Of a DNA stretch of 64,000 nt, positions 1-8,991 are shown piece by piece. Every line of letters starts with the position of its first letter. Position 1 is the stretch's first letter. The DNA comes from Vitreoscilla massiliensis (lineage in GTDB: Bacteria; Pseudomonadota; Gammaproteobacteria; Burkholderiales; Neisseriaceae). A program made the translations under genes and the position numbers. The stretch covers positions 763,053-827,052 of the forward strand of contig NZ_LN898221.1 of assembly GCF_001457815.1 (NCBI RefSeq), given 5' to 3'. Below the pieces are notes generated by a model that ran no database searches, had not been told where the DNA came from, and worked only from the letters and a program-made list of their open reading frames with translations.

Positions 1-3000
1 TTATTATTAAAATTTCCATCGCTGCTGGCGCCGTTCACCGATACAAAATGCACGCTTGGCACAGCGGCCACAGCGGCCTGTAACTGTCTTAAGTTCACCG
101 CATCGGTGAGCGTGGTACCATCGGCGACGTTGGTGATTTGGCGCTCAGCGCCCGCCTTGCCTACCGATACCGTGTTAATGCGGCTGGTTTCGCTGTTTGC
201 GCCCAAGGCAATGCTGTTCGCCGCATTGGCGCGACTGCCCGCGCCCAAGGCCATGCTGCCTGTCAATCCTGCTTCAACGATGGCATTGCTGCCCAGAGCC
301 ACGCCTTGATTGCTGCGCGACAAAGACAAATTGCCGACAGACACCGTATTGCTCACCGCCAGCCCGCTGAGGCTGCCAGTGACTTCGGTGCCGGCGCGGT
401 CGTAAGTTTTATTGGTGCTGTCATCAAACCGATACAGGCTGCCGGCCATTTTGCCCAAAGCCACGTTATTGTTGCCGTTGACATGGTTGCCCGCATTGTC
501 GCCGACGGCGCTGTTGCCTGAACCATTGTTGTTACGGCCGCTGGCGACGCCAACATAGCTGTTGCGTGCCCCTTGCGCGGATTGCCCTGCCACCGCCCCC
601 ACGGCGGTGTTGTAGTCGCCACTCATGGCATTGCCGGCCAAGCTGCCGATTAACACCATGTGGTCGCCATTGGCACTCACACCTGTATTAAAACCTGTGG
701 CCACGTTGTAGCTGCCTGAGCCGACCATGCCTGCGGATTCACCAGTGAAGATATTGAAGTCTCCGCCCATAAAGCGTTGTGAACCGGCTTGGTGGCCCAA
801 GGATTGGTTGTTATTACCGCCGCTGTTAAATCCTGCTTGCTCACCGATGGCGATGTTGTTTTCTTCGCCTGCAGTGGCATTGCTACCGATGGCAATGCCA
901 TAGCTTCCGCCAGCTTCCGCAGCCGCACCGATGGCGATGGCTTTGTTGCCGCTGGCGCCATCGTTATTAAAATTACCATCGCTACTGCTGCCATTCACCG
1001 ATACAAAATTAACGCCTCCAGAGGCTTGAATAGCGGCCTGTAACTGCCCAAAATTCACCGCATCGGTGGTTGTCGTCCCTGCGGCCACATTGGTGATTTG
1101 ACGCTCGGCGCTAGCCTTGCCTACCGACACGCTGTTGATACGGCTGGTTTCACTGCCTGCGCCCAAGGCGATGCTGTTCGCTGCATTGGCGCGACTGCCC
1201 GTGCCCAAGGCCATGCTGCCTGTCAATCCCATTTCAACAATGGCATTGCTGCCCAAGGCCACGCCTAGGTTGCTGCGCGACAAGGCATAATTGCCCAGCG
1301 CCACGGTATTGCTGACATTGCCACCTATGCCAGGCAATACCAACGGTAAAGACGTTACACCACTGCGCGATTGCCATTGTGTCGTGCCTAAGAGTGGATT
1401 CCAAACCGCCAGCAATTCTGTCCCTGCCGAAGTGCCGATGGCAATGTTGTCGTTGCCCATCACCCCTGCGCCACTGCTGCTGCCCACATACACATTTTCA
1501 ACACCGGCACTGGATGAGCCGGCTTGATTACCCAGCACATTGCTGTTGGCCAGACTGCTGCCATTGCCGGCATTGTTGCCAATGTAATTGTTGTGACCAC
1601 TGATTCCTAATATTGGTAATGGAAAGGCAAAAGCCGATGGCACTCCTGCGCCCGTACCGATGGCAATGCTGTTTTGACTGTTGCTTTGGGCACCATAACC
1701 CAAAGCAATGCTGTAAGTCCCACCACCCACGGCATTGGCGCCGATGGCGATGGCTTTGCTGCCGCTGGCACCAGTATTCAATACATTGCCATCACTGGCC
1801 GCACCGTTCACCGACACAAACTGTATGCCGCCTGAGGCTTGAATAGCGGCCTGTAACTGTGCCACGTTCACCGCATCGGTGTTGGCCGTGCCCTGAGCCA
1901 CATGGGTGATTTGACGCTCAGCGCCGGCTTTGCCTACCGACACCGCATTGCTGCGGTTGGCAACACTGTTCTCACCGATGGCCACGCTGCCGGTGTAACC
2001 CGACAATACCAAGGCATTGCTGCCCAAGGCGATGCCGCCACTGCTCAAACTCAAGGCATAATTGCCCACGGCCACGGCATTGCTGACCCGATTCTCTGAC
2101 ACGCCATTGGCATTGGGATGGTTAAAATATTGCTGAGTATCTTCACTATAGCCTTTCACGCTGCCAGCCATATCGCCCACGGCCACATTGCCATTGCCAG
2201 TGATGAATGAGCCAGCGTTGCTGCCCACAGCAGCATTGTGGTCGCCTTGAATCTGCTCGCCGCTATTAAAACCCAAACTTTGGTTGTAATGACCATTGGC
2301 TGTGTAACCACTGTACATGCCCACATAGGCATTGTAATTGCCTTGGCTGTCCATACCCGCGCCGTTGCCCACACTCATGCTGCCCACACCATTGGCACGT
2401 GAGCCTCGTCCCAAAGCCATACTGCCCTCACCTTCGGCATAGGATTGCACCCCCATGGCCATGCTAATGACGCCATTGGCATGTGCGCCAGTACCCAAAG
2501 CCATGCTGGCGTCACCCTCTGCATGTGACTCAACCCCTAAGGCCATGCTGGCTTCACCCTCTGCATGTGAATCAACCCCTAAGGCCATGCTGGCTCGACC
2601 TTCAGCATGTGACTCAAGCCCTAAAGCCAAACTTACCACACCTTCGGCATGTGACTCCATCCCTAAGGCCATACTGCCCGCACCATTGGCAATGGCGTCA
2701 GTGCCCAAGGCGATGCTGGATGCACCCAAAGCCTGCGCATAAGAACCCACGGCGATGGCATTGGCTTGTTGCGCCAAGGCCAAAGTGCCTATGGCGACGG
2801 CGCTGTTGGCAGCAGCGGCGCCATTGCCGATGGCCGTGCCATTCTCCAAAGCGATGGCCACATTTTCGCAACCACCACCCAAGACCACGCCGCCATTGCC
2901 TTCTAACCACGCCCCTTCGTGATTGGAGTTGGCAGCATAGGTTTTTTGAATCGGATTGCCGTTCTCGTCAAAAACGGTTTGGGAGCTGGCAGCGACATTA

Positions 3001-3233
3001 CAACCATAAGGTCCTGCGGCTACCCCTTCGCTCACGCCCGGAGCAGACACGCCTGGGTCACCCCACACATCTGCCGATGCCACGCCGCTGAACAAGCTCA
3101 AACCAGCTGCGACGATGGCGGCGGCCACCACGCGGCTGTTGCTGCCGCTTTTGCCACGGGCGGTGCTGATTTCGGCCACCGCCACATAAGTGCCGGTGTG
3201 CTGGTTGTATTTAATCCGGTAAGTCTTGTTCAT
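1..3233 (-). CDS. Trimeric autotransporter adhesin (YadA-like), 3' end outside window
   Basis: I read one uninterrupted frame of about 1077 codons from ATG 3233 to the window edge, so the C-terminal stalk and membrane anchor are missing. An AGGAG ribosome site (3241-3245) sits 7 bases before the start. The N-terminus MNKTYRIKYNQHTGTYVAVAE is the extended signal peptide region of type V secreted proteins, with probable cleavage at ASA-D near residue 54. Residues about 165-290 are 14-residue head repeats of the SMALGxxSHAEGE type (Hep_Hag family). Later, head segments alternate with neck segments (ITNVADGTxxTDAVNLRQLQAA) and FVSVNG modules near residues 473, 746 and 1064. By family, the product would trimerise on the outer membrane and bind host or bacterial surfaces. 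Each neck carries the LQAA-coding uptake word. The ligand cannot be told. Confidence 0.93.
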   Translation of the reverse strand, partial: MNKTYRIKYNQHTGTYVAVAEISTARGKSGSNSRVVAAAIVAAGLSLFSGVASADVWGDPGVSAPGVSEGVAAGPYGCNVAASSQTVFDENGNPIQKTYAANSNHEGAWLEGNGGVVLGGGCENVAIALENGTAIGNGAAAANSAVAIGTLALAQQANAIAVGSYAQALGASSIALGTDAIANGAGSMALGMESHAEGVVSLALGLESHAEGRASMALGVDSHAEGEASMALGVESHAEGDASMALGTGAHANGVISMAMGVQSYAEGEGSMALGRGSRANGVGSMSVGNGAGMDSQGNYNAYVGMYSGYTANGHYNQSLGFNSGEQIQGDHNAAVGSNAGSFITGNGNVAVGDMAGSVKGYSEDTQQYFNHPNANGVSENRVSNAVAVGNYALSLSSGGIALGSNALVLSGYTGSVAIGENSVANRSNAVSVGKAGAERQITHVAQGTANTDAVNVAQLQAAIQASGGIQFVSVNGAASDGNVLNTGASGSKAIAIGANAVGGGTYSIALGYGAQSNSQNSIAIGTGAGVPSAFAFPLPILGISGHNNYIGNNAGNGSSLANSNVLGNQAGSSSAGVENVYVGSSSGAGVMGNDNIAIGTSAGTELLAVWNPLLGTTQWQSRSGVTSLPLVLPGIGGNVSNTVALGNYALSRSNLGVALGSNAIVEMGLTGSMALGTGSRANAANSIALGAGSETSRINSVSVGKASAERQITNVAAGTTTTDAVNFGQLQAAIQASGGVNFVSVNGSSSDGNFNNDGASGNKAIAIGAAAEAGGSYGIAIGSNATAGEENNIAIGEQAGFNSGGNNNQSLGHQAGSQRFMGGDFNIFTGESAGMVGSGSYNVATGFNTGVSANGDHMVLIGSLAGNAMSGDYNTAVGAVAGQSAQGARNSYVGVASGRNNNGSGNSAVGDNAGNHVNGNNNVALGKMAGSLYRFDDSTNKTYDRAGTEVTGSLSGLAVSNTVSVGNLSLSRSNQGVALGSNAIVEAGLTGSMALGAGSRANAANSIALGANSETSRINTVSVGKAGAERQITNVADGTTLTDAVNLRQLQAAVAAVPSVHFVSVNGASSDGNFNN
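2460..2740 (-). repeat. 42-bp tandem repeats in the adhesin head
   Basis: The stretch repeats every 42 bases (for example GCATGTGA at 2521 and again at 2563), giving 14-residue units of the SMALGxxSHAEG type. Several adjacent copies are nearly identical in DNA, so slippage or recombination could change the copy number without altering the frame. Confidence 0.85.
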
Positions 3234-4057
3234 CTGCGTTCTCCTGAATCTTTTTACAGCATGCCCAAGTGTGGTAAGCGTCCTGTAAAAACACTGTGTA
3301 TTGGTTTGGCGGTATCACGGTATTGATAAGGTGGGCGGTTGTTACACATAGCGGCATCACAATAGCGACTACACCCATGCGCAAGCGGCATGGGCCATAT
3401 GGGTTGCAAGTCTGCAGCAGGCCAACACCGCCTGCACTGACGGGATTTGGCCGCCGCATCCCCCACAGACGCGGTGCCCAAACCCAGAAAAGACATGGTT
3501 AAGATGGGTTAATGTGATGCATTAACAGTGATTTATCATATAGAGCGCTGGCGCATTGCGCCTACACTAAGGTTTTTGGCTCTAGATATACTCAATTTCA
3601 GTGATAGGCAAATTAAAAAGTGGGCAAAGCCATGCTGGTATTGACTTTACAGGCCGCTTAATGCGGTCCAAAACGCTGAAAATGCGCGCTTAAACCACAT
3701 AAACGGCATGCCTGTGTCGTAATGCCGCGACAAAAAGTGGTATTTCAGACGATTTTTTCTTGCAAGATGGCAACACTGGGGTAGAGAAAAGGCGGGCTAA
3801 AGTTGCCCTAGTGACGGTAAACGCAGGGTGTGATGCCTGCTAAGCGGCCTGTAAATACAAATGCTGCCAGTTGAACAGGCCAGTTGAATTGGAATGATGG
3901 GTTGAGCAGGCATACCCAATCAGCGGCCTGTCCATTCCATGCTTGCGCATAAAACAGTGCCCCACCGTATTGCACTTACTATAAGCGGCCTGTAAACACC
4001 TTAAGCCCTATCAAGCGCAGAACAGGCATCAGACACAGGGACAAAACGCAGATGAAA
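3234..4057. other. Intergenic region with scattered uptake words
   Basis: I see no convincing gene here. Short open frames overlap each other and lack ribosome sites. The region holds uptake words at 3646-3659 (reverse), 3842-3855, 3983-3997 (forward), a partial copy at 3922 and a GCGTCC variant near 3280. The promoter of the adhesin must lie here, but no clear -35/-10 pair was picked out. Confidence 0.6.
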
Positions 4058-4085
4058 AAAGCCCCAATCTTGCGATTGGGGCTTT
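4058..4085 (-). terminator. Rho-independent terminator of the tRNA-Thr pair
   Basis: The inverted repeat AAAGCCCCAATC / GATTGGGGCTTT has a four-base loop and is followed on the minus strand by a run of T. It lies just downstream of the two minus-strand tRNA-Thr genes. Confidence 0.85.
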
Positions 4086-4090
4086 AAATT

Positions 4091-4166
4091 TGGTGCCGGC
4101 ACCAAGAGTCGAACTCGGGACCTTCTGATTACAAGTCAGCTGCTCTACCAACTGAGCTATACCGGC
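4091..4166 (-). tRNA. tRNA-Thr (TGT), copy 1
   Basis: This is a 76-base cloverleaf on the minus strand beginning GCCGGTATAGCTC and ending with an encoded CCA. The anticodon loop CTTGTAA gives anticodon TGT, which reads ACA threonine codons. The T loop TTCGACT and D loop with GG are canonical. Its sequence is identical to the copy at 4220-4295. Confidence 0.97.
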
Positions 4167-4219
4167 TGGGTGTTGCTGTGCTACTGTTTTATACCCGTGA
4201 AGTAGCTGTGGGTTTCTGT

Positions 4220-4295
4220 TGGTGCCGGCACCAAGAGTCGAACTCGGGACCTTCTGATTACAAGTCAGCTGCTCTACCAACTGAGCTATACCGGC
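4220..4295 (-). tRNA. tRNA-Thr (TGT), copy 2
   Basis: This is an identical second copy of tRNA-Thr(TGT) with encoded CCA, 53 bases upstream of the first on the minus strand. The two genes probably share one transcript that ends at the hairpin at 4058-4085. Confidence 0.97.
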
Positions 4296-4455
4296 AACAG
4301 AGGAGCGCATTATGCCGATTCCCTGCCCACTTGGCAAGGCTTTTAAGTCATTTTCATAGAAATAAATGCCAATAGCGTGATTTTACAGAATATTTAATTA
4401 TCGCCCACTTGCCAAAACTCAGGCACAATTATTCATCCCATTTCAGGAGCATCTC

Positions 4456-6363
4456 ATGAGTGCTTTGTGCAGCGTCATTGTTTTGAGTAAAACCGGTCAC
4501 AGCCACATCAACAATCAAATGCAATTGGCCGAACCGATGATGGTGGTGTTTGACAATTATGCGGTCGATGAATGGCAAGCCGCGCTGCTAGACCCGCGCT
4601 TACAAGTGTTAATCCTCGACGCCAGCAGCCTCACCTTAAGCCAATTACAACAATTACAGGCCGCTTCTTTACGCCCAGAATGGCGCAGCGAAATCTCCGT
4701 ATTTGTGTGGGACAACAAAGGCAATAAAGCCGAACACTTTCCGCAATGGCCGGTGCTCAATTACAGCAAAAAAGCCACCGATGTGCTCACCGCCGAAGTG
4801 TGCGCCCATTTGCAGCGCAAAGCAGCGACACCGTTTTACTCGGCGCTGAAATCCTATGTCTCGAAACACGCCGACTCATGGCACACCCCCGGTCATTCCA
4901 ATGGCGACTCTTTGCGCCAATCGGCTTGGGGCAGTGATTTTTACCATTTCGTCGGCCAATCCATGTGGCAAGCGGATTTGTCGGTATCGGTATTGGCCTT
5001 GGATTCCTTATTGCATCCTGAGGGCGTGATTCAAGAATCGCAAGACTTGGCGGCACAAGCATTCGGCGCCAAACACACTTATTTCGCCACCAATGGCTCA
5101 TCTACTGCCAATAAGGTGATTTTGCAATCGCTGTTAATCCCAGGTGACACACTGCTGTTAGACCGCAATTGCCACAAATCGGTGCACCACGGTGTGATTT
5201 TATCCGGTGCCAAACCGGTGTATTTGGACAGCTCCATCAATACCGCCTTGGGCTTGTTCGCACCGGTGCCGCTCAAATCCATTTTGGCAGCGATTAACGC
5301 CCATCCGCATGCCAAAGCGATTATCCTCACCAGCTCCACTTACGATGGCCTGTGTTACGACTTAAAACCGATTATTGATGCGGCGCACGCCCACGGCATC
5401 AAAGTCATTATCGACGAGGCTTGGTATGGCTTTGCACGTTTCCACCCGCATTTCCGACCGACGGCATTGGAATGTGGCGCCGATTATGTGACCCAATCCA
5501 CCCACAAAACCATGTCGGCGTTCTCGCAAGCGAGCATGGTGCATGTCAACGACCCGAGTTTCGACCCACATCTGCTGCGCGAAACCTTCAATATGCACGC
5601 ATCGACCAGTCCGCAATACAGCATTTTGGCGAGCTTGGATGTGGCGCGCCAACAAATGGTGATGGAAGGCTATGGCTTGCTGTCGCGCGCCTTGCAATTG
5701 GTGGAAGTGCTGCACGAGCGCATCAACCAAACCGGCGTGTTCCGCGTGTTGACCTTGGAAGAAATGATGCCGGAAGAATTGAAAAAAGACGGCATCCGTT
5801 TAGACCCAAGCAAAATCACCATAGACACGCGTATGAGCGGCCTCACCGGCGACCAATTGCAAACGGTGTTGTACGAGCGTTTCCACATCCAAGTGGAAAA
5901 ATCGACGTTTGCCACCGTCAGCGTGCTCGTCACCATAGGCACCACCGCAGAGAAAACCATGCGTCTGATCCACGCGCTCAATACCTTGGCACAGGAAGCG
6001 CCGAAAAAACGCAAAAAATTGGCCAAACCCGATTTGCAAGTGCCGCATTTCTCCAGCCTCGCCTGCTTGCCGCGTGACGCGTTTTACTGCGCTGGCGAAC
6101 GCTTAAGCCTGCTCGATGGCAAAAAAGCCAATCAAGACCTCATTGGCCGCGTCTGTTGCGACCAAATCGTGCCTTATCCTCCGGGCATTCCGGTATTGGT
6201 GCCGGGGCAAATCATCAGTGCCGAGATTTTGCAGTATTTGTGTGACATCTTAAGCGGCCCCAATCCGATTGAAACCCACGGTTTGATCGGCCACGGCAAA
6301 ACCGCGCACATCCGCGTGTTAAGCGCAGACGAGCAAAAACGCTTGCAACAAAAATCGCTGTAA
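4456..6363 (+). CDS. Orn/Lys/Arg decarboxylase family protein (PLP-dependent)
   Basis: This 635-residue protein belongs to the fold-type I decarboxylases that turn ornithine, lysine or arginine into the matching polyamine. Residues roughly 1-120 form a degenerate receiver-like wing domain. The PLP core begins near YVSKHADSWHTPGHS, and the PLP-binding lysine is K351 in STHKTMSAFSQ. A C-terminal OKR domain (CYCAGERLSLLDGKK-like region) follows. It is shorter than the 700-plus residue inducible E. coli enzymes. AGGAG at 4444-4448 supports ATG 4456. The substrate cannot be decided from sequence alone; the nearby aminobutyraldehyde-type dehydrogenase makes a polyamine role likely. A hairpin terminator follows directly. 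Confidence 0.9.
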   Translation: MSALCSVIVLSKTGHSHINNQMQLAEPMMVVFDNYAVDEWQAALLDPRLQVLILDASSLTLSQLQQLQAASLRPEWRSEISVFVWDNKGNKAEHFPQWPVLNYSKKATDVLTAEVCAHLQRKAATPFYSALKSYVSKHADSWHTPGHSNGDSLRQSAWGSDFYHFVGQSMWQADLSVSVLALDSLLHPEGVIQESQDLAAQAFGAKHTYFATNGSSTANKVILQSLLIPGDTLLLDRNCHKSVHHGVILSGAKPVYLDSSINTALGLFAPVPLKSILAAINAHPHAKAIILTSSTYDGLCYDLKPIIDAAHAHGIKVIIDEAWYGFARFHPHFRPTALECGADYVTQSTHKTMSAFSQASMVHVNDPSFDPHLLRETFNMHASTSPQYSILASLDVARQQMVMEGYGLLSRALQLVEVLHERINQTGVFRVLTLEEMMPEELKKDGIRLDPSKITIDTRMSGLTGDQLQTVLYERFHIQVEKSTFATVSVLVTIGTTAEKTMRLIHALNTLAQEAPKKRKKLAKPDLQVPHFSSLACLPRDAFYCAGERLSLLDGKKANQDLIGRVCCDQIVPYPPGIPVLVPGQIISAEILQYLCDILSGPNPIETHGLIGHGKTAHIRVLSADEQKRLQQKSL

Positions 6364-6381
6364 ACACTTGCTGCGTGCTTG

Positions 6382-6415
6382 AAGCGTCCTGTAAGCTTTA
6401 CAGGACGCTTTTTTT
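6382..6415 (+). terminator. Terminator hairpin built from a variant uptake-word pair
   Basis: AAGCGTCCTGTAA and its exact complement TTACAGGACGCTT form a perfect stem followed by a T run. Both arms carry the same G-to-T change relative to the usual AAGCGGCCTGTAA, so pairing is kept. Confidence 0.85.
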
Positions 6416-6466
6416 GCGTCCGCTTTTTTTTGTTAACACCCCACATTCTTGCTACTGAGACAGCAC

Positions 6467-7222
6467 ATGAACGCTATCAGCCGTACCCCGTTTGACTTTC
6501 ACGCCGCCTTGGGCAGCAACCAATACACCTTAGACCAAATCAATTGGCATCCGCATCACGCGGCTTTGTATACCGATGCCTTGCTCGATGCCGAACACAG
6601 CGCCAGCGACGGCGTGGTGCTCACTGCGGCCAGTTTCCACGACTGCCCGCACACTTACACCACCTCGCGCTTGCTGTTTCAAAAAAGCCACCACACCTAC
6701 GGCAATGTGTTTCGCAGCGAATTGCTGCGCTTGTCGCTCAACGCCTCGCTGTGCACTTCCTTAGCCTTTGTGTGTTTACAGGCCGCTTTCACCGCACAGA
6801 CCACGCAAGTTGAAATCATGCGCAAAGATTCGGGGGTGGAAAAATTGGTCTTCACTTGTACAGACAAGTCCATCATACCCGCCGTTTGGGCCTACCATTA
6901 CCAGCCACTCGCGGCCCAACGTGAGGCGCTGCGCGCGCAGCACCTGTCTTTTGACCTGTTTTTAACCATGGCCGACGACAATGAGTTTGCCCATCCCGAA
7001 CGCTGGTTTGCCGACCGCACCAAATGGCTGTGTACCGGTACGACGGCGCAATTGTTGGCGTTTGCGTCCTTATTGTTGAATTTTGCCCACCCACTCAACC
7101 CCAAACCAGAATGGGCATTGGAATCGAGTTTGGGCGTGGGTGGTGTCAGCACAGGCAGCGCGGAATTGGAATTGTTTTTGCCTGCCTCCATCGGTTATTT
7201 ATTGGAAGACCACACTTATTGA
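6467..7222 (+). CDS. Hypothetical protein
   Basis: This is a 251-residue protein that I do not recognise. I chose ATG 6467 (MNAISRTPFDFH) over an upstream in-frame TTG at 6449. It has no signal peptide and no clear transmembrane helix. It is rich in His, Ala and Leu and has two moderately hydrophobic stretches (near ASLCTSLAFVCLQAAF and TTAQLLAFASLLLNF). The first of these contains the uptake word, encoding LQAAF. It follows the decarboxylase after a terminator and precedes an uptake-word hairpin, so it is probably its own unit. The codon use looks like that of its neighbours, which supports a real gene. Confidence 0.7.
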   Translation: MNAISRTPFDFHAALGSNQYTLDQINWHPHHAALYTDALLDAEHSASDGVVLTAASFHDCPHTYTTSRLLFQKSHHTYGNVFRSELLRLSLNASLCTSLAFVCLQAAFTAQTTQVEIMRKDSGVEKLVFTCTDKSIIPAVWAYHYQPLAAQREALRAQHLSFDLFLTMADDNEFAHPERWFADRTKWLCTGTTAQLLAFASLLLNFAHPLNPKPEWALESSLGVGGVSTGSAELELFLPASIGYLLEDHTY

Positions 7223-7241
7223 GCATGGCTTGGTGTTGTGT

Positions 7242-7287
7242 AAGCGGCCTGTAAACCCTTTTGGCGGTGTTTACAGGCCGCTTTTTC
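7242..7287 (+). terminator. Uptake-word inverted pair, probable terminator
   Basis: AAGCGGCCTGTAAAC and GTTTACAGGCCGCTT face each other about 14 bases apart, followed by TTTT. The pair lies 20 bases after the stop of the upstream gene. Confidence 0.75.
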
Positions 7288-7384
7288 ATGCTGCACAACA
7301 GCTTTTGCGCACGCTGAACGCTGCTTTTGTTCAATCCATTCAATCCCATATGCCCACACTTCGGCGCACGCAACACAATAACGG

Positions 7385-7423
7385 TTGACTTGATAATAAA
7401 ATAAAACATAATATTATTTATGT
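7385..7423 (+). promoter_or_regulatory. Promoter and overlapping palindrome upstream of the aldehyde dehydrogenase
   Basis: TTGACT (7385-7390) and TAATAT (7409-7414) are 18 bases apart, a sigma-70-like promoter. The inverted repeat ACATAA-N6-TTATGT (7406-7423) overlaps the -10 box, the expected place for a repressor. The GntR regulator encoded at 9722 is a natural candidate, but this is inference. Confidence 0.5.
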
Positions 7424-7456
7424 TATATGTTTAATACCAACAACAAAGGAGAAACC

Positions 7457-8887
7457 ATGACCACAATTTACCAACATTTTATCAATGGTGAACACACCGC
7501 AGGCAGCAGCACTGAGTTTTTCGACTTAATCAGCCCAGTCACCGGTATGGTGTATGCGCGCTCGCCCAATGCCAATGAGGCCGATGTCAATGCTGCTTAT
7601 GCTGCCGCCAAGGCCGCGTTTGCAGAATGGAAAAACTCAACCCCGTCCATGCGCCAAAAAGCCTTATTGGGCTTGGCCGATGCGGTAGAAACCCATGCAC
7701 AGCGTTTAATCGACGCGCAAAGTCAAGAAACTGGCCAGTTAAAACACTTTATTGCCAGCGAGGAAATCACCGCCGCTGCCGACCAAATCCGCTTCCTAGC
7801 TGGCGCAGCGCGTTGCTTGGAAGGCAAATCCACCGGCGAATATTTAACCGGTTTGACCTCCAGCATCCGCCGCGAACCGATAGGCGTGGTCGGCCAAGTG
7901 GCGCCGTGGAATTACCCATTACTCATGGCGGTGTGGAAAATCGCCCCAGCCTTGGCCGCTGGCAATACCGTGGGGTTAAAACCGAGCGACACCACTCCGC
8001 ACAGCACCTTGGTCTTGGCCGAATTGGCCGCGCCTTTCTTCCCTAAAGGCGCGATTAATGTGGTTTTGGGCAAGGCCGATGCCGGTTCTAAAGTCGTGTC
8101 CCACCCTACTGCCGCCTTGGTATCGATTACCGGCTCGGTGCGCGCCGGTTTGCAAGTGGCCGCTGCCGCCGCCACCCATTTGGCCAAAGCGCATTTGGAA
8201 TTGGGCGGCAAATCGCCGGTGATTGTGTTCGCCGATGCCAATTTGGACAAAGCCGCCGAAACCATCGCCATTGGTGGTTTTTTCAATGCCGGCCAAGACT
8301 GTACTGCCGCGTCACGTGTGTTGGTCGAAGCCAGTGTGCACGATGAATTTGTCAAACGTTTGGTGGCACAAGCGCAAGCGCTGCGTTTTGGTGAACCCAC
8401 CGATGCAGACGCTTTGTATGGCCCATTGAACAATGAGCGCCAAATGGCGCATGTGTCGGGCTTTATCAGCCGTTTGCCAGCGCATGCCAAGATAGAAACC
8501 GGCGGCAAAGCCGGCGAACGGGCGGGTTTTTACTTTGAACCCACCGTGATTACGGGTTTGCAACAAGACGACGAAGCCATCCAAACCGAAATCTTTGGCC
8601 CTGTCATCACCGTGCAAAAATTTGCTAGCGACGACGAAGCCTTGGCCAAAGCCAATGGTGTCGATTATGGCTTGGCGTCCAGCGTGTGGACGCGCAGCAA
8701 CAGCCGTGTGCAACGCTTTAGCAAAGACATGGATTACGGTTGCGTGTGGATCAATACCCACATTCCGTTAACGGCTGAAATGCCACATGGCGGCTTTAAA
8801 ATGTCGGGCTATGGCAAAGACTTGTCCATGTATGGCTTGGAAGAATACACGCGCATCAAACATGTGATGAATGCGCACGACGATTAA
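7457..8887 (+). CDS. NAD(P)-dependent aldehyde dehydrogenase, gamma-aminobutyraldehyde type
   Basis: This 476-residue protein covers the full aldehyde dehydrogenase family. The general-base glutamate is in LELGGKSP near residue 248 and the catalytic cysteine is in NAGQDCTAAS near residue 282. The N-terminal YQHFINGEH and the PWNYPLLMAVWKIAPALAAGN block are typical of aminobutyraldehyde and betaine aldehyde dehydrogenases. By family it would oxidise an amino-aldehyde to the acid, for example 4-aminobutanal to GABA in putrescine breakdown. AAGGAG just before ATG 7457 rules out the in-frame ATG at 7427. With the decarboxylase, GntR regulator, Cache protein and permease nearby, a polyamine role is likely; the exact substrate is inferred. 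Confidence 0.88.
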   Translation: MTTIYQHFINGEHTAGSSTEFFDLISPVTGMVYARSPNANEADVNAAYAAAKAAFAEWKNSTPSMRQKALLGLADAVETHAQRLIDAQSQETGQLKHFIASEEITAAADQIRFLAGAARCLEGKSTGEYLTGLTSSIRREPIGVVGQVAPWNYPLLMAVWKIAPALAAGNTVGLKPSDTTPHSTLVLAELAAPFFPKGAINVVLGKADAGSKVVSHPTAALVSITGSVRAGLQVAAAAATHLAKAHLELGGKSPVIVFADANLDKAAETIAIGGFFNAGQDCTAASRVLVEASVHDEFVKRLVAQAQALRFGEPTDADALYGPLNNERQMAHVSGFISRLPAHAKIETGGKAGERAGFYFEPTVITGLQQDDEAIQTEIFGPVITVQKFASDDEALAKANGVDYGLASSVWTRSNSRVQRFSKDMDYGCVWINTHIPLTAEMPHGGFKMSGYGKDLSMYGLEEYTRIKHVMNAHDD

Positions 8888-8913
8888 GTTGCCACTCTCA
8901 TAGATATGGATAT

Positions 8914-8951
8914 GCGGCCTGTCAACACCGTAACAGGATTTACAGGCCGCT
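8914..8951 (+). terminator. Uptake-word inverted pair after the dehydrogenase
   Basis: TGCGGCCTGTCAAC and GATTTACAGGCCGC face each other. The forward arm has one change (TCA for TAA). It lies between the dehydrogenase and the SnoaL-like gene and may attenuate rather than stop transcription. Confidence 0.55.
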
Positions 8952-8991
8952 TTGAGCCCTCCAACACACTCACTTTAGGTAAGGATGAAAC

